From Parachlorella kessleri (lineage: Eukaryota > Chlorophyta > Trebouxiophyceae > Chlorellales > Chlorellaceae), in assembly GCA_001598975.1 (NCBI GenBank), contig BBXU01002077.1:1-64000 (forward strand): a stretch of 64,000 nt of DNA, written 5' to 3'. Position numbers and translations under genes: made by a program. Under the pieces are notes generated by a model. The model worked only from the letters and a program-made list of their open reading frames with translations. It did not search any database and was not told the origin of the DNA. Positions 13,501 to 25,370 of the stretch are shown here, piece after piece (positions within the stretch are counted from its first letter, which is position 1; each line of letters starts with the position of its first letter).

Positions 13501-16500
13501 GTCTCTAGCTGCACCTCTAGAGGGACTGTCAAGCAGGCAAGTAAAGTCCAGCCAGCGCTGTGGCACGGCTGTGGACTGTGCACTGGGCAAGCTGTGTTGC
13601 CGCCATGTCTGGCTGTGTGCGTGGAATCGTGCGATCGAGGTACTCCACTCATGTGGATACTTGTTGGGACTTTGCTTTCCTACAGAGTTTGACTGCAATT
13701 TCTGCTTGCCGCCGCCGCAGGTGCAGACGGTTTCTAGCGTCAGTTGGCACACAAAGAGATTGTCTCCTCTTGCCTGCAGGTCCTCAAAGTGCTCCCCCTG
13801 CCATCCCATCTACTCTCAGCAGCCACTCATCCAGCAGCGCAGCCTAAGCCCTCAGAAGCCGCGCCAGGGCCTGCCGCGCCTGGCCCCGCTGTGGGGCCCA
13901 AGCGGAGGCGCAGCGAGGCTGAGCTTGACGAGCTTGAAAGTCTCCCCAAGAGAGGGACAGCAGCAGAGGCGGGAGCACGCCTGGGGGAGGCGCAGCAGGC
14001 GCAGCAGCAGCAGCAGCAGCGCAATGGCCAAATGGGTGCGCCCGTGGCACCACAGCAGCGGCCTGCCGTGGGCGCAGCAGCAGCAGCTGGGGACTTGCGA
14101 CCACTGCTGCAGTCCGCGGTGCAGTGGTGCCAGGAGGCGGCTGTGTGGGAGCAGATGGTGGTGCAGCTGAGAGCGCTGAGGATACCCTTCACAGAAGAGT
14201 GGCAGCTGGCGCCCAGGGCGACAGTGGCGCCCCCGCCACCCTCAGGGCTGTGCAGGGCGGGCAGCTTGTGCCAGGGCGGTAGCTCTCCGGGGGTTTGCCG
14301 CCGCGTGCTGCGCCTGCCGTGCCCTCCCGCGCTCGCCGCGCAGGATGCGTGGGCAGCGCAGCAGCGCCGAAGCGCGTCCATGGAGCCTGCGGCCCCTGAT
14401 GACAGCACCGGGCGGACTGAATGCTCAGTGGCAGCAGCGGCAGCGGCGGTGACAGGCGGGCTGCCTGGTACCCCGGCTGGGCTGGGGGCAAAGGGTAGGG
14501 CACCTACTTGGGGCCCCCAAGTGCTCCTGCAGGTGTGTGCCCCCTCTGTGTGTCACGGACCCCGAGGGGGGAGCCCGAGCCTGCCGATGTTTGTGCTGCT
14601 GGGGCGTGGTGGGCGGCCAGAGCATGATTGCTAGCTGTCAGTACTTACGTAAACCCGGTCCTTGTTAAGCTCTACCCTCCACAGTTCCCCTGGCCAATCA
14701 CGTGTTGCCCCGTGGCTCCAAACTGGCTTGCGAGCTCTGGTATTCGAGGCCTGGGCCTGAGGGCTGCCTCTTGCGGGTATATTCTCACATACTTTGTGAG
14801 CAGGCCACTGGTACCAGTGTCACCTGGGAGTTGAAGTTGTCAGTGTGCGGTTTGAAACCCCCAGCCGGCACCGTGGCTGCAGATGGAGGCGTGCTGCCTT
14901 GCGGCAGGCACCTGGCAGGCGCACATCAGCAGCGGCTACCTGTCGCAGCTGCCCCAGCTGTACAGCCGGTACGGTGTGCGCTTGGCTGGCGGTGGCGGGA
15001 GCAGCGCTGCTGCCGCAGTCTGCCAAGATGAGGCGGGGGAACAGGGCGATCCAGCCAGGGGACCGGTGGGAGGCGCTGGTGCTGCTGCTGCTGTTGCTGC
15101 TGAGCGGCCGCTGGAAGGGCCAGCAGGCTTGGAGCTCACTGCCGCTGGGGTCCTGGCGCGGTATGAGCAGCGGAGAGGTGGGTTTCTTGCTTGACTGGCT
15201 TGCTGGTCGGGTCGGTGTGCTTGCTAGCATTGCAGCTGAGTCTGGCTGCGCCCCTGGGAGTGTCGGCGGGCGGGTCCTGGGGTTACATGAGGCTGATAGC
15301 GTGCAATAGGATGGAAACCGGCTGGTCTGGCTAGTGCGCTCGGCTGTGGGTGCTGCTAGGGCTGGAAGGGCTGACGAGGTAGGGCTGTAGTGGATTGCAT
15401 GGCGCCTGTAGCCAGTTATCATCTCTACAAATGGCCCTGCAGGTGACAGCGCCCTTACTGTAGTCAGCGACGTGCTGTGCATGCTGCGCCTGCATGCCTG
15501 CTGTGCCCGCCTCGTCTCGCTCATGCTCGCGCACCCCCTGGGGCCGCATCGCCACGTCAGCGGCAGCACCCAGCACCAGCCCAACACAGCTGGGCAGACC
15601 CAGCAGCAACCGATCCGGCAGCAGCAGCTGCCGGAGCAGCAGCACCAAGTGCCTCGCATCAATGGGGCCTTGGAGCTCCACCCTGCAGTCACCGACGCCG
15701 CTGCTGGCAAGGGCAGCAAAGCGGCTGGCGCGGTAAAGCGTAACTCTAACTCTATGTGGGTGGAGCTGGAGTCGCTGACAGGGGCAGACAACGACTCCGG
15801 CCAGCTGGCAAACGGCTTCTACCTGGACCCCTTGGAGCCAGCGGGGAGAGGGGAGCCTGCTGGTGTGTCTGTGCCAGCGCAGCCGCAGCAGCAGCACCAG
15901 CAGGAGCAGCAGCCGCAGCAGCCCAGAAATGGCGCCATGAATGGCAGCAGCAGCCTGCATTCTGGGGAGGCCAAGGGGCTACCTGGGTCTCCAGCAATGG
16001 CAGGTGGGGCCTCTGAAGGCGTCGAAGGCCCCCCACAGGCCATCAAGGCTGCAGCTGGTGCAGCTGCTGCGCCTGCTGAGCCCACCCTGCTGTGGGTGGT
16101 GCCGCTGTGTGCTTCTGTGGCATTGGCGGAGGTTGGGTTGACGCGTGCAGTCTTGCTTGTGCAGCCCTCACTGCCGCCAGGGGCAGGGCTCCACCCCCAG
16201 CACCCGCAGCAGCGGCCGCTGGGGAGTCAGCAGCAGGTAGGCGCTCAGTTACGCTTAACCATTGAGTGGGTGGGGCAGTATAGCACTCACAGGGGCGGCG
16301 GCAGCAGCAGCACGGGCCCTGGAAGGCCAGTAGCGCCAACGGCTGCCGCTGCATCAGAGGCGCCTGGCACAGATGCTGGTGGCGGCAGCGGCCTGGTCAC
16401 GTGCCGAGTGTCGGCAGAGCCGCAGCTGCCCGCCCCAACATTACAGGCCCTGGCAGCCCAGCTGGACGCAGGTTGTGAGGCAGAGTTCCTGGACTCACTG

Positions 16501-16929
16501 TGCCTGGCAGCAGCCCCCTGGGCAGCCCTCTGCCAAGCTGTCGCCCCTACTGCGCTGCGCGCTGCCGGGCTGCTGTGCGGCTCGATTAAGCTGTCTAGCA
16601 CGGGGACCAATGCCAGCCGCTCCGCGCTGCGCCTGGCGCTGCACGCACAGCATGGCCAGCGCACGCTGCTGCTGCATCTGGAGGCTGGCCGCGGCGGCTA
16701 CACCCTCCTGCGGCTGATGGGGTCGCGCGGGGCAGCCTACCCTGCATGGGCCGAGGCCGCCTGGGCTAGCGTCTGTCAGCTGCCAGTGTGCCATGCTGCC
16801 GCCGAGGGCGCGGCGGCGCTGATGCAGGCCAAGCAGGCGTGGTGCGGGCTGGGCAGCCTTGGCACAGCAGTGGGGATCCTGCTCAGGGCGCTGGCGGCTG
16901 GGGACAGTGGTGGCGCACTGCAGCAGTGA
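7563..16929 (+). CDS. MED14: Mediator complex subunit MED14 (RGR1)
   Basis: Scaffold subunit joining the Mediator head, middle and tail modules in RNA polymerase II transcription; nuclear. Exons: 7563-7705, 7997-8096, 8465-8609, 9009-9136, 9674-9851, 10305-10586, 10884-11732, 12035-12681, 12952-13536, 13780-14532, 14883-15177, 15443-16929; phases agree and give 1,863 residues (plant proteins ~1,700). The N-terminus matches MED14: start with QAGLLTALHLVELP, KRALLRYLHGSRQQLQRL, then ALRDAADQVAYLWG and APLYDVPTAVQVLESG followed by GAYKLLPSTIEE and LRSKLLA. Later WRWLLVSFKLLP matches the family WR-L-LELLV block, and LLHSVLRQAAGRLTLYSLVL the helical block after it. The rest is Ala/Gln/Pro-rich and poorly conserved, so the junctions around 13536-14883 are the least certain. 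Intron 9 has a GC donor (13537). A TGTAA motif lies at 17351. Confidence 0.88.
9378..9435. repeat. Short tandem repeat in MED14 intron 4
   Basis: Imperfect ~21-bp tandem unit (AGATAGTAGAAGATTCC core), almost three copies, in an intron. Confidence 0.8.
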
Positions 16930-17788
16930 GTGGGCAAGCTAGGACGGCAAAATGAAAAATGTGGTGTGCTGCCATAGTTATATTTACCAGGATCTTACTG
17001 CCAGCGATGGTTGAAACAAAATGTGCACCGGGGCTCCATTAGTGGGCACATGTTGCTAGGCTCCAGAGTTGGCACGCCATGAACTAGAGCAGGGTGTACG
17101 CTGTCTTTGCTGACGGTTAGCTATGCAGGTGGCATGTCTCCATCCCGATTAGGCATAGGGAGGTAACTTTATAGTAGCTGAATCAGCAAAACTGAGGGGC
17201 CTGACTGCAGGCCTGGGTAGCTGTGGTGCAAATATGTCATGCCAGTCTACTGCCTGTTCATTGTTTACATTAGCCAACCATGGGCTGCACATGTTTTCCA
17301 ATCCTTGTGTTACGGGAACTGCTGTGTTCCAGCAAAAAGACAGCAATGCCTGTAAGCAAGACGGACAAAAGGGGGGTACAGAAGGCCAAGGAGTTTATTG
17401 CCTCCCATAGCTGCAACCCCAATACGGCAGACCTTAGTAAGAATAATCAGTGTGCGGGAAAGTGATCATATTCCCATGGCATTCAATTCTGGCTTGCCAA
17501 TGCGGCAAGATGAATGATAACATACAACAATGTCAATTCACAGATATGCCCAGCTACCCCTCACTTGCTGCTTAGCTGGGCTGGGCTGGGCTGGGCGGAT
17601 CCCTGACACGCCAGCATCACTGCTTCACTAAATGCCTACCTATCTCCCTAAGAAGTAGCTGGAACCCTCCTACATCATAGCACTACCGCTGAACCCTCTC
17701 ATGTGACCACTGCCTACCTCTGTCAAGCTCCTTTTCCCAGGTACATCTGAGTACGGGTCTCAAACAGTCAGCTGGAAAATGTAGTGCG
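16930..17788. other. Convergent 3' flank between MED14 and the GNAT gene
   Basis: No coding frame is supported here. The stretch holds the 3' UTRs of the two converging genes, a TGTAA motif (17351) and a short GCTGG-type pentanucleotide run at 17575-17596. Confidence 0.6.
17351..17355 (+). terminator. Candidate polyadenylation signal TGTAA for MED14
   Basis: TGTAA is the usual chlorophyte polyadenylation signal. This one lies 422 bp after the MED14 stop and is the first good match seen. Confidence 0.35.
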
Positions 17789-19610
17789 CTAAACACCAGC
17801 AAGTACAGGCCCAGCCAAGGTACCCACAAGTGCGGGCTCCCTGCCCTGGGAAGCCAGGCGCACCATGTGCACAGCTGCCGCCGCCGCCGCACTGTTGCTG
17901 ACCGTACGAGCCAGCGCCAGCTGCGGGGCGGCGCAGCGATTACTACTACTGTCACCTAAACTACTACTACAATTGCTGTCACTGGCAGCCTGCTGAGCTG
18001 CGGCTGACATCATGTGACTTAAGCTAGGCAGTTTGCTGAGGGGGACCACGGGGGCAGGCGGGGCGGTCTTGCCATCGCCCTCGCCCGGCTCGTTCGCCGG
18101 AAGCGGCAGCATCGCTGGCACCGCATTGTGTGCGGGTATGGTACAGCAGCAGTCAGCCATCACTGCTCCCTGGCAGGCGCTGCAGCCCGCTGCCGCCGCC
18201 ATTGTGGACACTGGCAGCTGAGGCTCAGCCTGGCTCACGGCTAGCACAGCCTGGCCAGCACAGGCTGTTATGCAGATAGGGGCGGGCATCGTCATCACTT
18301 CGGGCTGCTTGAAGGCGGCAGGCTCCGGCACCGGCAGCTGCTTGCTCATCTTATGCCAGACGGGGTGGCCCAGGAACGACTTAAAGAGCCGCGACATGAG
18401 GCAGCTGCAGAAGCTGTCATTGGTCTTATAGACCACCTGGTAGCCGCACTTCTGGTAGAGTTTGACGGCCACAGCATTGTCCGCGGCCACCTGCAGCACA
18501 CATGCAGGAATACTCTCTCAGCCATACGCCCACTCCTAAACCAACTGTAGCATTACTCATTCCACAGTGTTTCAGCCACATGGCATTTTTACTACATGCT
18601 ACCTGCAGAACCTCACCAGGCCCCCACCAGCCTGCACAGCCAAGCCCCTTTCTCATGCTCACCCAGAGCGACATGAGGGGCCCATGTGCTGCCACCGCCT
18701 CGCGCTCCGTCTCCCCTAGAATCCGCACGCCGGTCTCCTGGGCCCACCCCATCAGCGCCGCGCCCACGCCCTTGCCGCGCGCATCGGGGCTGACGGCAAT
18801 AAAGTCTATGAGGCACTCGTGGGCCTGCAGCACAGTGAAGGGTGGCTGTCAGCCGCCCTGACATCGGCAGGGGCCGATATGCCCTGTGGCAAATGCCTGG
18901 CCGGCTGGCAGGTAAACAACATGCAAGCCTAGCTCAATATATAGGGAGGGTTGTAGGGCAGTGCTTGTAAATATTGTACACACTGGCTTTCAACCGCATT
19001 CATCTAGTGTGCAACCCCAAGCGCACCTTGAGGGGCTCCTCAAGTATGACATTGTCATAGACGTAGTTGTGGAGCGTGGCCAGGCAGCCTACGCGCTTGC
19101 TGACCTCCCAGTACGTTACGCCAGTGTCGGGCACACTCTCAAAGCTGAGCACCACCGCGCCCAGGATTTTGTCGCCCTCAGGCGTCTGCTCCACAGCCAG
19201 GCCTGCAGACAGCTGTAGAGGCTTCAAAATGCAGAGCGGGGGTTGAGGCCCTAGGTAGCCTAGCTTTCCCTGAATACAACTTCAAGGGTGCCTGCTCTTC
19301 AAGGCCAGGTCGAGCCAGACAGCTCAGGCATGCGCCTGACGCTGCTATTCATCCCAACATACTTCCCTGGGCAGCAGCCCTGGGCTCATCCAACCGCGTA
19401 CGGTCGCTCACCGATGGAGGGCCAGAGATGTCGTTGCCGCTTCAAGTCCTCTAGCTCGAGCTCCTGCCATTGTCTCAGTGTGAGACCCGCACCGCCCTTC
19501 CACTGGAGTGTCCCGCACTCCTCTGGAAAAGAGTTGCCGGTGAGATCCACGACCGCCTTCAGCTCCACCTCTGAGGCAACCGGCCTCACAACAACCTTGC
19601 TGGGATGCAT
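17789..19610 (-). CDS. GNAT-family N-acetyltransferase with long C-terminal tail
   Basis: Acetyl-CoA-dependent acetyltransferase; substrate not deducible. Exons: 19610-19412, 19202-19027, 18824-18663, 18490-17789, phases consistent, 412 residues. The GNAT fold is plain: beta strands around GAVVLSFESVP (about 77-87), motif A IDFIAVSPDARGKGVGAALM with the RGKGVG acetyl-CoA loop (about 130-149), and motif B DNAVAVKLYQKCGYQVVYK (about 183-201), the usual Asn...Tyr-x-x-x-Gly-Phe/Tyr ending. After residue ~220 comes a ~190-residue tail rich in Ser, Ala, Cys and Pro with no recognised domain. The start MHPSKVVVRPVASEVEL reads straight into the first GNAT strand, so no targeting peptide is obvious. 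A retroposon copy sits ~250 bp upstream of the start. Family certain, specific function unknown. Confidence 0.85.
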
Positions 19611-19858
19611 TTACTGTATTGTAACACGAAGTTAAGGGGACCGAGTTCGGCAGGGTTATGTGGGGGCTTGCACTGCAACGTGGCAACAACGCGTGCCGCA
19701 CCGCGGGCGCGAAATCCATGCTGTCACATGATTGCTATCCAAGTGACATTGGGAGTGGGCCAGTCCTGTAGTCGCCTAAGAACGATGCTTGATTATACCT
19801 GCTCCGACGTACTAGCTGATGGAAGGTGTGGAGTCACCCCCTTGTGTCACCCCGCCCA

Positions 19859-20010
19859 GCTGAGGTTTTAAGATGGAAATGCATGTGACAGGAAGGGGTC
19901 AGACAGCAGTGTGGCAGGTGCCAGCTGCGTCAAAAAGCAGGCAGAGTTAGGGAGGGGAGACAAGCTGCAAACACACTAGCAGTAACACAACCGTGTCCGC
20001 TGAGGTTTTA
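19859..20010 (-). mobile_element. Retroposon-like element, copy A (with 12-bp direct repeats)
   Basis: About 128 bp (19871-19998), inverted relative to copies B-D, flanked by the perfect 12-bp direct repeat GCTGAGGTTTTA at 19859-19870 and 19999-20010. Shares with copies B and C the blocks GGTTGTGTTA, TTTGCAGCTT, CTGCTTTTTGACGCAGCTGG, CACACTGCTGTCTGACCCCT and a CATCTT end. No open frame, no inverted terminal repeats, no clear pol III B box. Direct repeats plus a fixed 3' end suggest target-primed retroposition. Confidence 0.82.
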
Positions 20011-21467
20011 GGTGGGAGGTATAACATAGTTCCGTGCCTGCGTATGTGCATGCCTTTATGATGCCTATATTGTATCTTCTGTCTTCTGTGAGGGGCGAGT
20101 GTGGGCATGCGCTGTGTCTGTCATCTACGGAGCCGACAGCCTGTTTGCACATATCTAGGTCCCCTTGATAGGCAAGTCCCCCGTCTACATCTGACCTGAG
20201 CTTGGGCCCCAGGTGCTCCCCCCACCCACCCTCCAGAGCTTCAGGCCCCTACCCACTCCCAGACCCCTGTATACAGTTGGGGCTGTGGACCTGTGGGATG
20301 GTGGTGGAGGCGGCGGGAGGCAGGTAGGGGGGTGGGAGGCAGGGAATCCCTAAAGGAAGTCGCCCATCCGAGCATTAGACAGCACACGAATGCTGCCTTA
20401 GGCGGTCGCCTTTCCCTAGCTAGCTCCCCTGCCATGCCCCAAGTGGGGTGGCAGAAGGTCATTGCTGGGGCATGTTGGTCACTGCGGCACTGGGCGTGCG
20501 GCTATGTCATGTCAGCAAGGGTGGCGGGCCTAAGATGTCACAATGGATGCTTACTGCGATAACTCAGTGAATTGAGCTCTACAGAGGACCACCGCTGGCA
20601 GGAGCTGGCCTATGAAGAAGATAAGGCACATTGGCACAGACCCCATGGCAGGTGAAGAGCATGGGAGACTGGCATGAACTAGGCCAGTTTGGGTCGGTGC
20701 GAGTTAGACATTTCTCGTGTCTCACATTGCCAAAAAACCCACTTCCTGATATCCAAGAACTGGCCGCCTGCCCTTGCTGATGCGAAGGCAGCTAATGCTT
20801 ATTACGAAATGCAACATATTACAGCCATGGCGGTACGCTGAAAGAGTGGAGTAGACTAGACAACCATTTGGTGGCACACCTGATATATATTCGGGTAGGA
20901 AAGCGTGCTCATCCAGAAAGTGCTAGATGGCATGACGGGTTCATTTTGAACAAGCTCCAGCGTAACTGTTGTTAACCACCACAGCCAGTGTAATAGGGAC
21001 TGGAAAGAAATACACGTGCTGAAAACAAACCTCCCGGCCATGTCAAGGTGGCATGCAACACACGTGATAGCAACCAAGGAATATCAGCAGCAAAAAGCCC
21101 ATAGAAAAGGTATTAGTAGCAAGCAAAAGAGGGTGCCAGTGGTCCGAGGGGCACCGTTGTCCTGAAAACAACGAATTTCAAAGCAGGTTTTAGCCCAGCT
21201 CAGCCAACCTATTGTAGCTCGAATGAAAGCGCTCATGAAATGTATATGCAAAGAAACCTTTAATCAAAACGCTGCCTTTGTAACTCACCAAGACGCCAAG
21301 GGAGAATTTGCACCTAGTAAGGCTTACAACCAGGCACTGCCGCATCCCTGCGCCAGCCCGCGAAACTACACTGGACCCCCATGACTAGTCATATGGTACG
21401 CTAGCCTGCTACAACACCCACTGCTATAACACCTTGCTGTACAACTGGTCCTATTGTAACTGTTCAA
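20011..21467. other. Intergenic stretch upstream of the GNAT gene and downstream of RUP
   Basis: Several short frames exist but none has family similarity, splice support or codon bias like the neighbours. Holds the presumed GNAT 5' region and the RUP 3' UTR. Nothing else recognised. Confidence 0.5.
21324..21328 (-). terminator. Candidate polyadenylation signal TGTAA for RUP
   Basis: TTACA on the plus strand, i.e. TGTAA on the transcript, 140 bp after the RUP stop codon. Confidence 0.4.
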
Positions 21468-24400
21468 TCAGGGCCTGACTTGCAGCCCCAGTACCCTAAC
21501 CTCCCCGTCCGACATGGCTGCAGCCAATAGCGGCATGCCCTGCCCACTCGCAGCCTCCGGCTGCCACGCCACTGCGCTGCAGAAGGGCTCCGGCTCTGAC
21601 CCTGCTGGCCCCCTGCCACACTTCGCGTTTGCAGCCGTCAATGCAGCCGCTCGCTCTGGACCAGGAGTGGCTGCTGAGCCTGTGCCAGCCGGCGCCAGGG
21701 CACAGCGTGCCAGTGGGGTATCCCAGGACAGGTTGTAGCAGCAGGTCTCTGCCAGTGGTCCCTCGCTGCCACAGGCTAGCAGCCCGTCGCTAGGGCGCAC
21801 CGCCAACCCCACAAAGTTCTTGGAGTTGCGGTGGCCCCAAAACTGGCGCCAGGAGCGCACCACCGGGACATCCCAGGCTGCGGGGCTGGTGCCGTCCCTT
21901 CCTGCACCACCAGCAACCGCGGAGCCGCTGCAGCTGCTGCCGGTGCAGGCTTGTTGCTGCTGCTCTTGTCCATGCTGGGCATGCTGGGTGCTGCTGCCAG
22001 GCAGGTCCCAGACTGCCAGCGTGGCATCCACCGAAGCGGAGGCGAGGCGCCGGCGCCCCAGCCAGCGCACGTACGACGCCGCCCGCGCATGGCCCTCCAG
22101 CACATACTGCGGCCGCTGCGCCCACCGCAGGTCGTAGACATACACTGCATGGTCAGATGAGGCCACTGCCAGGGCATGCTCGTCAAAGGGTGACAGCTGG
22201 ACGCCGCAGGTGGGGGCGCCGGAGGGCGGCGCCAGGACAGCTGCTGCCTCCGCGAGACCGGGGCCGGCCCACAACCGGACGGTGCCGTCGTCGGAGGCTG
22301 AGGCACAGAAGTGGGGCCGCAGCAGCGAGTGGCTCACGCTCCACACCCTGCCGCAGCAGCACAGCACAGTTGCATCAAAACTTCTGGGGCTTGGAAATGG
22401 AATATTCGGTGGCAACCCATGCTGCACCATCCGTCCATCAGAGCAGTGTGCGCCAGGCACAGGCGAAGGCTGACGCAAATGTCAGTCCTACGGGTGCACA
22501 TGCACTGGACTAGAGCCTAGCTGACAGTCAAGGAAGGACAGCTCACCTCCTGCCCGCATGGCCGTCAGCTTCTGCCACCATATGTCCCGACTCCAGATCG
22601 ATCTGGCTGACGTCACCGTCATAGTCCCCCACTGCAGCAGCAGGAAAGCTCTGTGCACCACGTCCCAGGGGGGCAAGAGTGCACTGGAGCGGAGCCAAAG
22701 TGGTTGCCTGAAAAGCAAAGCAACAGAGTGCAGACCGGCCGGGCCACGCATGATCCTGCTGGAACCCTGGCCTGCCTGTTTTCTCTGCTGCCCTTATCAC
22801 TTACTGCCAAGGCTGCGATGCCGAACAATCCACACCATCCCATGGCCCCACCAGCAGCCGGGGCTTTCCGCACAGCCACCAGCCAGCCTGCCCCGCTTAC
22901 CTGTGACCACCCCCGGCTGGTCTGGGTTCCAGGCCAAGCTGCTGAGCTTGGAGGGCATGCGGTGCAGGCGAATGGGCAACTGCCAGCGGGGCTGCTCTGG
23001 GTCTTCCAGGGCCGAGGCCAGAGAATAGACACGGATCTGCAATGAAGCAAAGCTGGGTGAAGATGGCCTTGTAGGGGACAAGGGCAGGGAGACAAGCTCG
23101 GCAGGCACTGCACGAGGCGATTGCATCACAATTGCCTCCATGACATAAGCGAGCAGCGCGGCTGGCAGCAGGCGCAGCAGCACTGATCAAGCACATTCCT
23201 TGCATCCACAGCACGCGGCCTTTTCCTTTGCAGGTGCACAAGCGCCACCCAGCCTCGCCCGCCTACCTGCTTAGCCACGCCTGCAGTGGCCACCAGCCAG
23301 CCATGCTCCTCAAACTCGACCGCGCACACAATGTCCGCCGACTGCCGCCTGCGCGCCAGCGGCTCCGGATGCTGAAAGGCTGCCACCTGGCACAGGGCTG
23401 CCTCGGGGGGCTCCTGTCGGGCTGCCCAGGCTGGGTCCCAGCCCCAGGTAGCCTCGCAGCTGAACAGACTGCCTTCACTGCCACAGCTGCTACTCGAGGC
23501 TTGGCTGCTGGTCGTGTCCAGGGGCCCCTGCAGGTACTAACTCAACCAGACTGGCTGACTGGTGAGCGCTAATGACCCACGGGGGCGGCACTTGCAAGGC
23601 GAGCATGTCTCTAAAAGAGAATGCTCCCCACTTATCACAGCAACATAACTCAGCTTCTTGAAGTCACTAGGACAGCACTTGTCAGCTGCTCGGGCTGCTC
23701 GTTGGCACTGCCGTCCCCGTCCTAAACCAACAGGGCGCCTTTCCTGCTTCCCCATGTGCTAAGCACATGCAGCTCTAACAATGCCAGCAACGTCCAAGGC
23801 AGTAAAGGGCACTCCCCTGTCAAACAGGTGAGTGCACACCCACCTCCAGTCTCCTTAAAGCCGACTCCACAAGTCCAGCCCCTGCCAGGGCATAGTCCCA
23901 CATAGACGCCACGCGGGGCTGCTTGGTGCTGCTCCGAGTGCTGCCAATGCCACGTTCCACCGAGCCAGCGTCAGGCACCACCGCCACCTCCGATGCGTCA
24001 AAGGACCCAGTGCTGCCGGCTGACTGACTGCCACCATCAGCTGCCTCCGCACCCGCCAGTTCAGTTCTTGACCGCTTGCGCCGCAGCCAGCAGCCCAGCC
24101 GCCCGCTTGCGTCGCGCCGCAGCCGAGCCAGGCCTTGACAGTAGGAGCAGGAGCTGCTGTCACAGCTGCTGCCTCCTGTCAGGGCCTGCAGGCCAGCAAG
24201 GGAAAGTATATAAAAGACCTTCTGGTGGCTTCACAACCTATCTTACCCCCCATAAAGGCTCCCCACGAGGGAGTCAGCCTACCAGCCAGGGAGGGAGCAG
24301 GTACCGGTTCAAGCCTGCCGCCTGCTACCGGCTGCCGTCGAAGGCGCAGGGAGACCTTGCCTCAGAGAGCAATAGGCTTCTGCAGGACTACTACCGGCTT

Positions 24401-24511
24401 ACACCTCCAACCAACTCCTACCTGGCCCGCCGACCCTTGAAAGAGGCCCCTCGACTGCTCCTCGACAAGCGGTCGGCACATGGCGAGCTCAATGACAGGC
24501 TCTTCTCTCAT
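21468..24511 (-). CDS. RUP: RUP-like WD40 protein (repressor of UV-B photomorphogenesis family)
   Basis: In plants RUP proteins bind the UV-B receptor UVR8 and drive its re-dimerisation; they share the WD40 type of COP1/SPA. Exons: 24511-24422 (tentative), 24185-23844, 23527-23267, 23036-22901, 22631-22547, 22347-21468; phases agree, 597 residues. RUP-type blocks in order: ADIVCAVEFEEHGWLVATAG, PSKLSSLAWNPDQPG, VGDYDGDVSQIDLESG, DGHAGRRVWSV, then ASASDDGTVRLW, VYVYDLRW, ASYVRWLGRRRLASAS and GHRNSKNFVGLAV. The HAGRRVWS stretch matches RUP rather than COP1, and neither a RING finger nor the COP1 coiled coil is present. The N-terminal ~200 residues are longer than in plants (~385 total) and low in complexity. 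The first exon rests only on an ATG, a GTAGGA donor and phase. A COP1/SPA-like role cannot be excluded. Confidence 0.8.
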
Positions 24512-25370
24512 GAAACCAAAAGACGGTCCGAGCGGCACTATCGAAGTGCCGCGACCCCAGATGCTCGCACAATGCTCAATCGCTCACTGCGCCGTGGGGC
24601 GCTCGGGCGCCAGTAGGGTTCAGACTATCCTAAGCTACAGTCGAGGCGTAGTTTGTCCATGCCAACAAGGTAGGTACAAGTTCCTGGCATGATCTGTGGG
24701 AGGCACGGGCCATCTGTGGCAGGGGGAAGCGCGGGAGCCAGTTCCGGCGCTCAACCACTGGTCAGCAGATTTGTGTGGATTTTGTCGTATCTATAGTAGC
24801 ATGCAGGGATGACCGGCGCTTAGTATACTTCGGCAGACAATCTCCTAGAACAATTTGTTACCTAGCGCGCTATCGCGGCTCTTCGGCCGCGGGTTTGGGC
24901 ACTCAAGTCTGGTGATGCAGTAACCCGTGTACGGTTGTGAGGTCATCCGACAAAAGGTTTTGATACCCTTCCACAGCTGACCTAATGACCTGTTGAAGTG
25001 CGAGTATTTCAGAATTGCGTTGTGATGCACCGGCGCTGTGGTACGGAAGGTAGCATTCCAGTACGACCAAGGCTGGCCCAGGACTAGAGAGCTATGTGGT
25101 TTGCTCAACTCTGAGCAGTAGGTTGAATACTTAATGAAGCACAGGCAACGTGTACGAAGTAATCTGGCTGCTTGCTTTATTTACTTGTATGCCCAGCAAG
25201 ACACCAGCCCAACTGCGTAAACATCCCTTGCTGAACCATCTCCCAACACCTTGGAAGTTTCCAAAGTTGGCAGAGGTGTCGATTCAAGCGCGCCACGGCC
25301 ATCTAAAAATGGTAGGTTGTCTATATTCCCACTTCTCACTGTCTGCTTAGGCTGCTGCACCCTGAGATCA
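24512..25370. other. Intergenic stretch between RUP 5' end and uS15 3' end
   Basis: No convincing gene. It holds the presumed RUP promoter and the uS15 3' UTR. A frame on the minus strand (24845-25108) and the end of a plus frame (to 24616) have no recognisable similarity. Confidence 0.5.

Noticed and set aside
18613..18864. Overlapping minus-strand frames around the GNAT motif A exon
   Set aside because: The frame carrying IAVSPDARGKGVG is the real one; the other is a shifted shadow rich in Arg and Gly.
24300..24330. tRNA or SINE B-box-like GGTTCAAGCC
   Set aside because: No A box at the right distance and no cloverleaf could be folded around it.
23993..24616. Plus-strand open frame of 207 codons as a protein gene
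   Set aside because: Overlaps RUP coding exons in antisense and shows no family similarity. Kept only as a possible antisense transcript.
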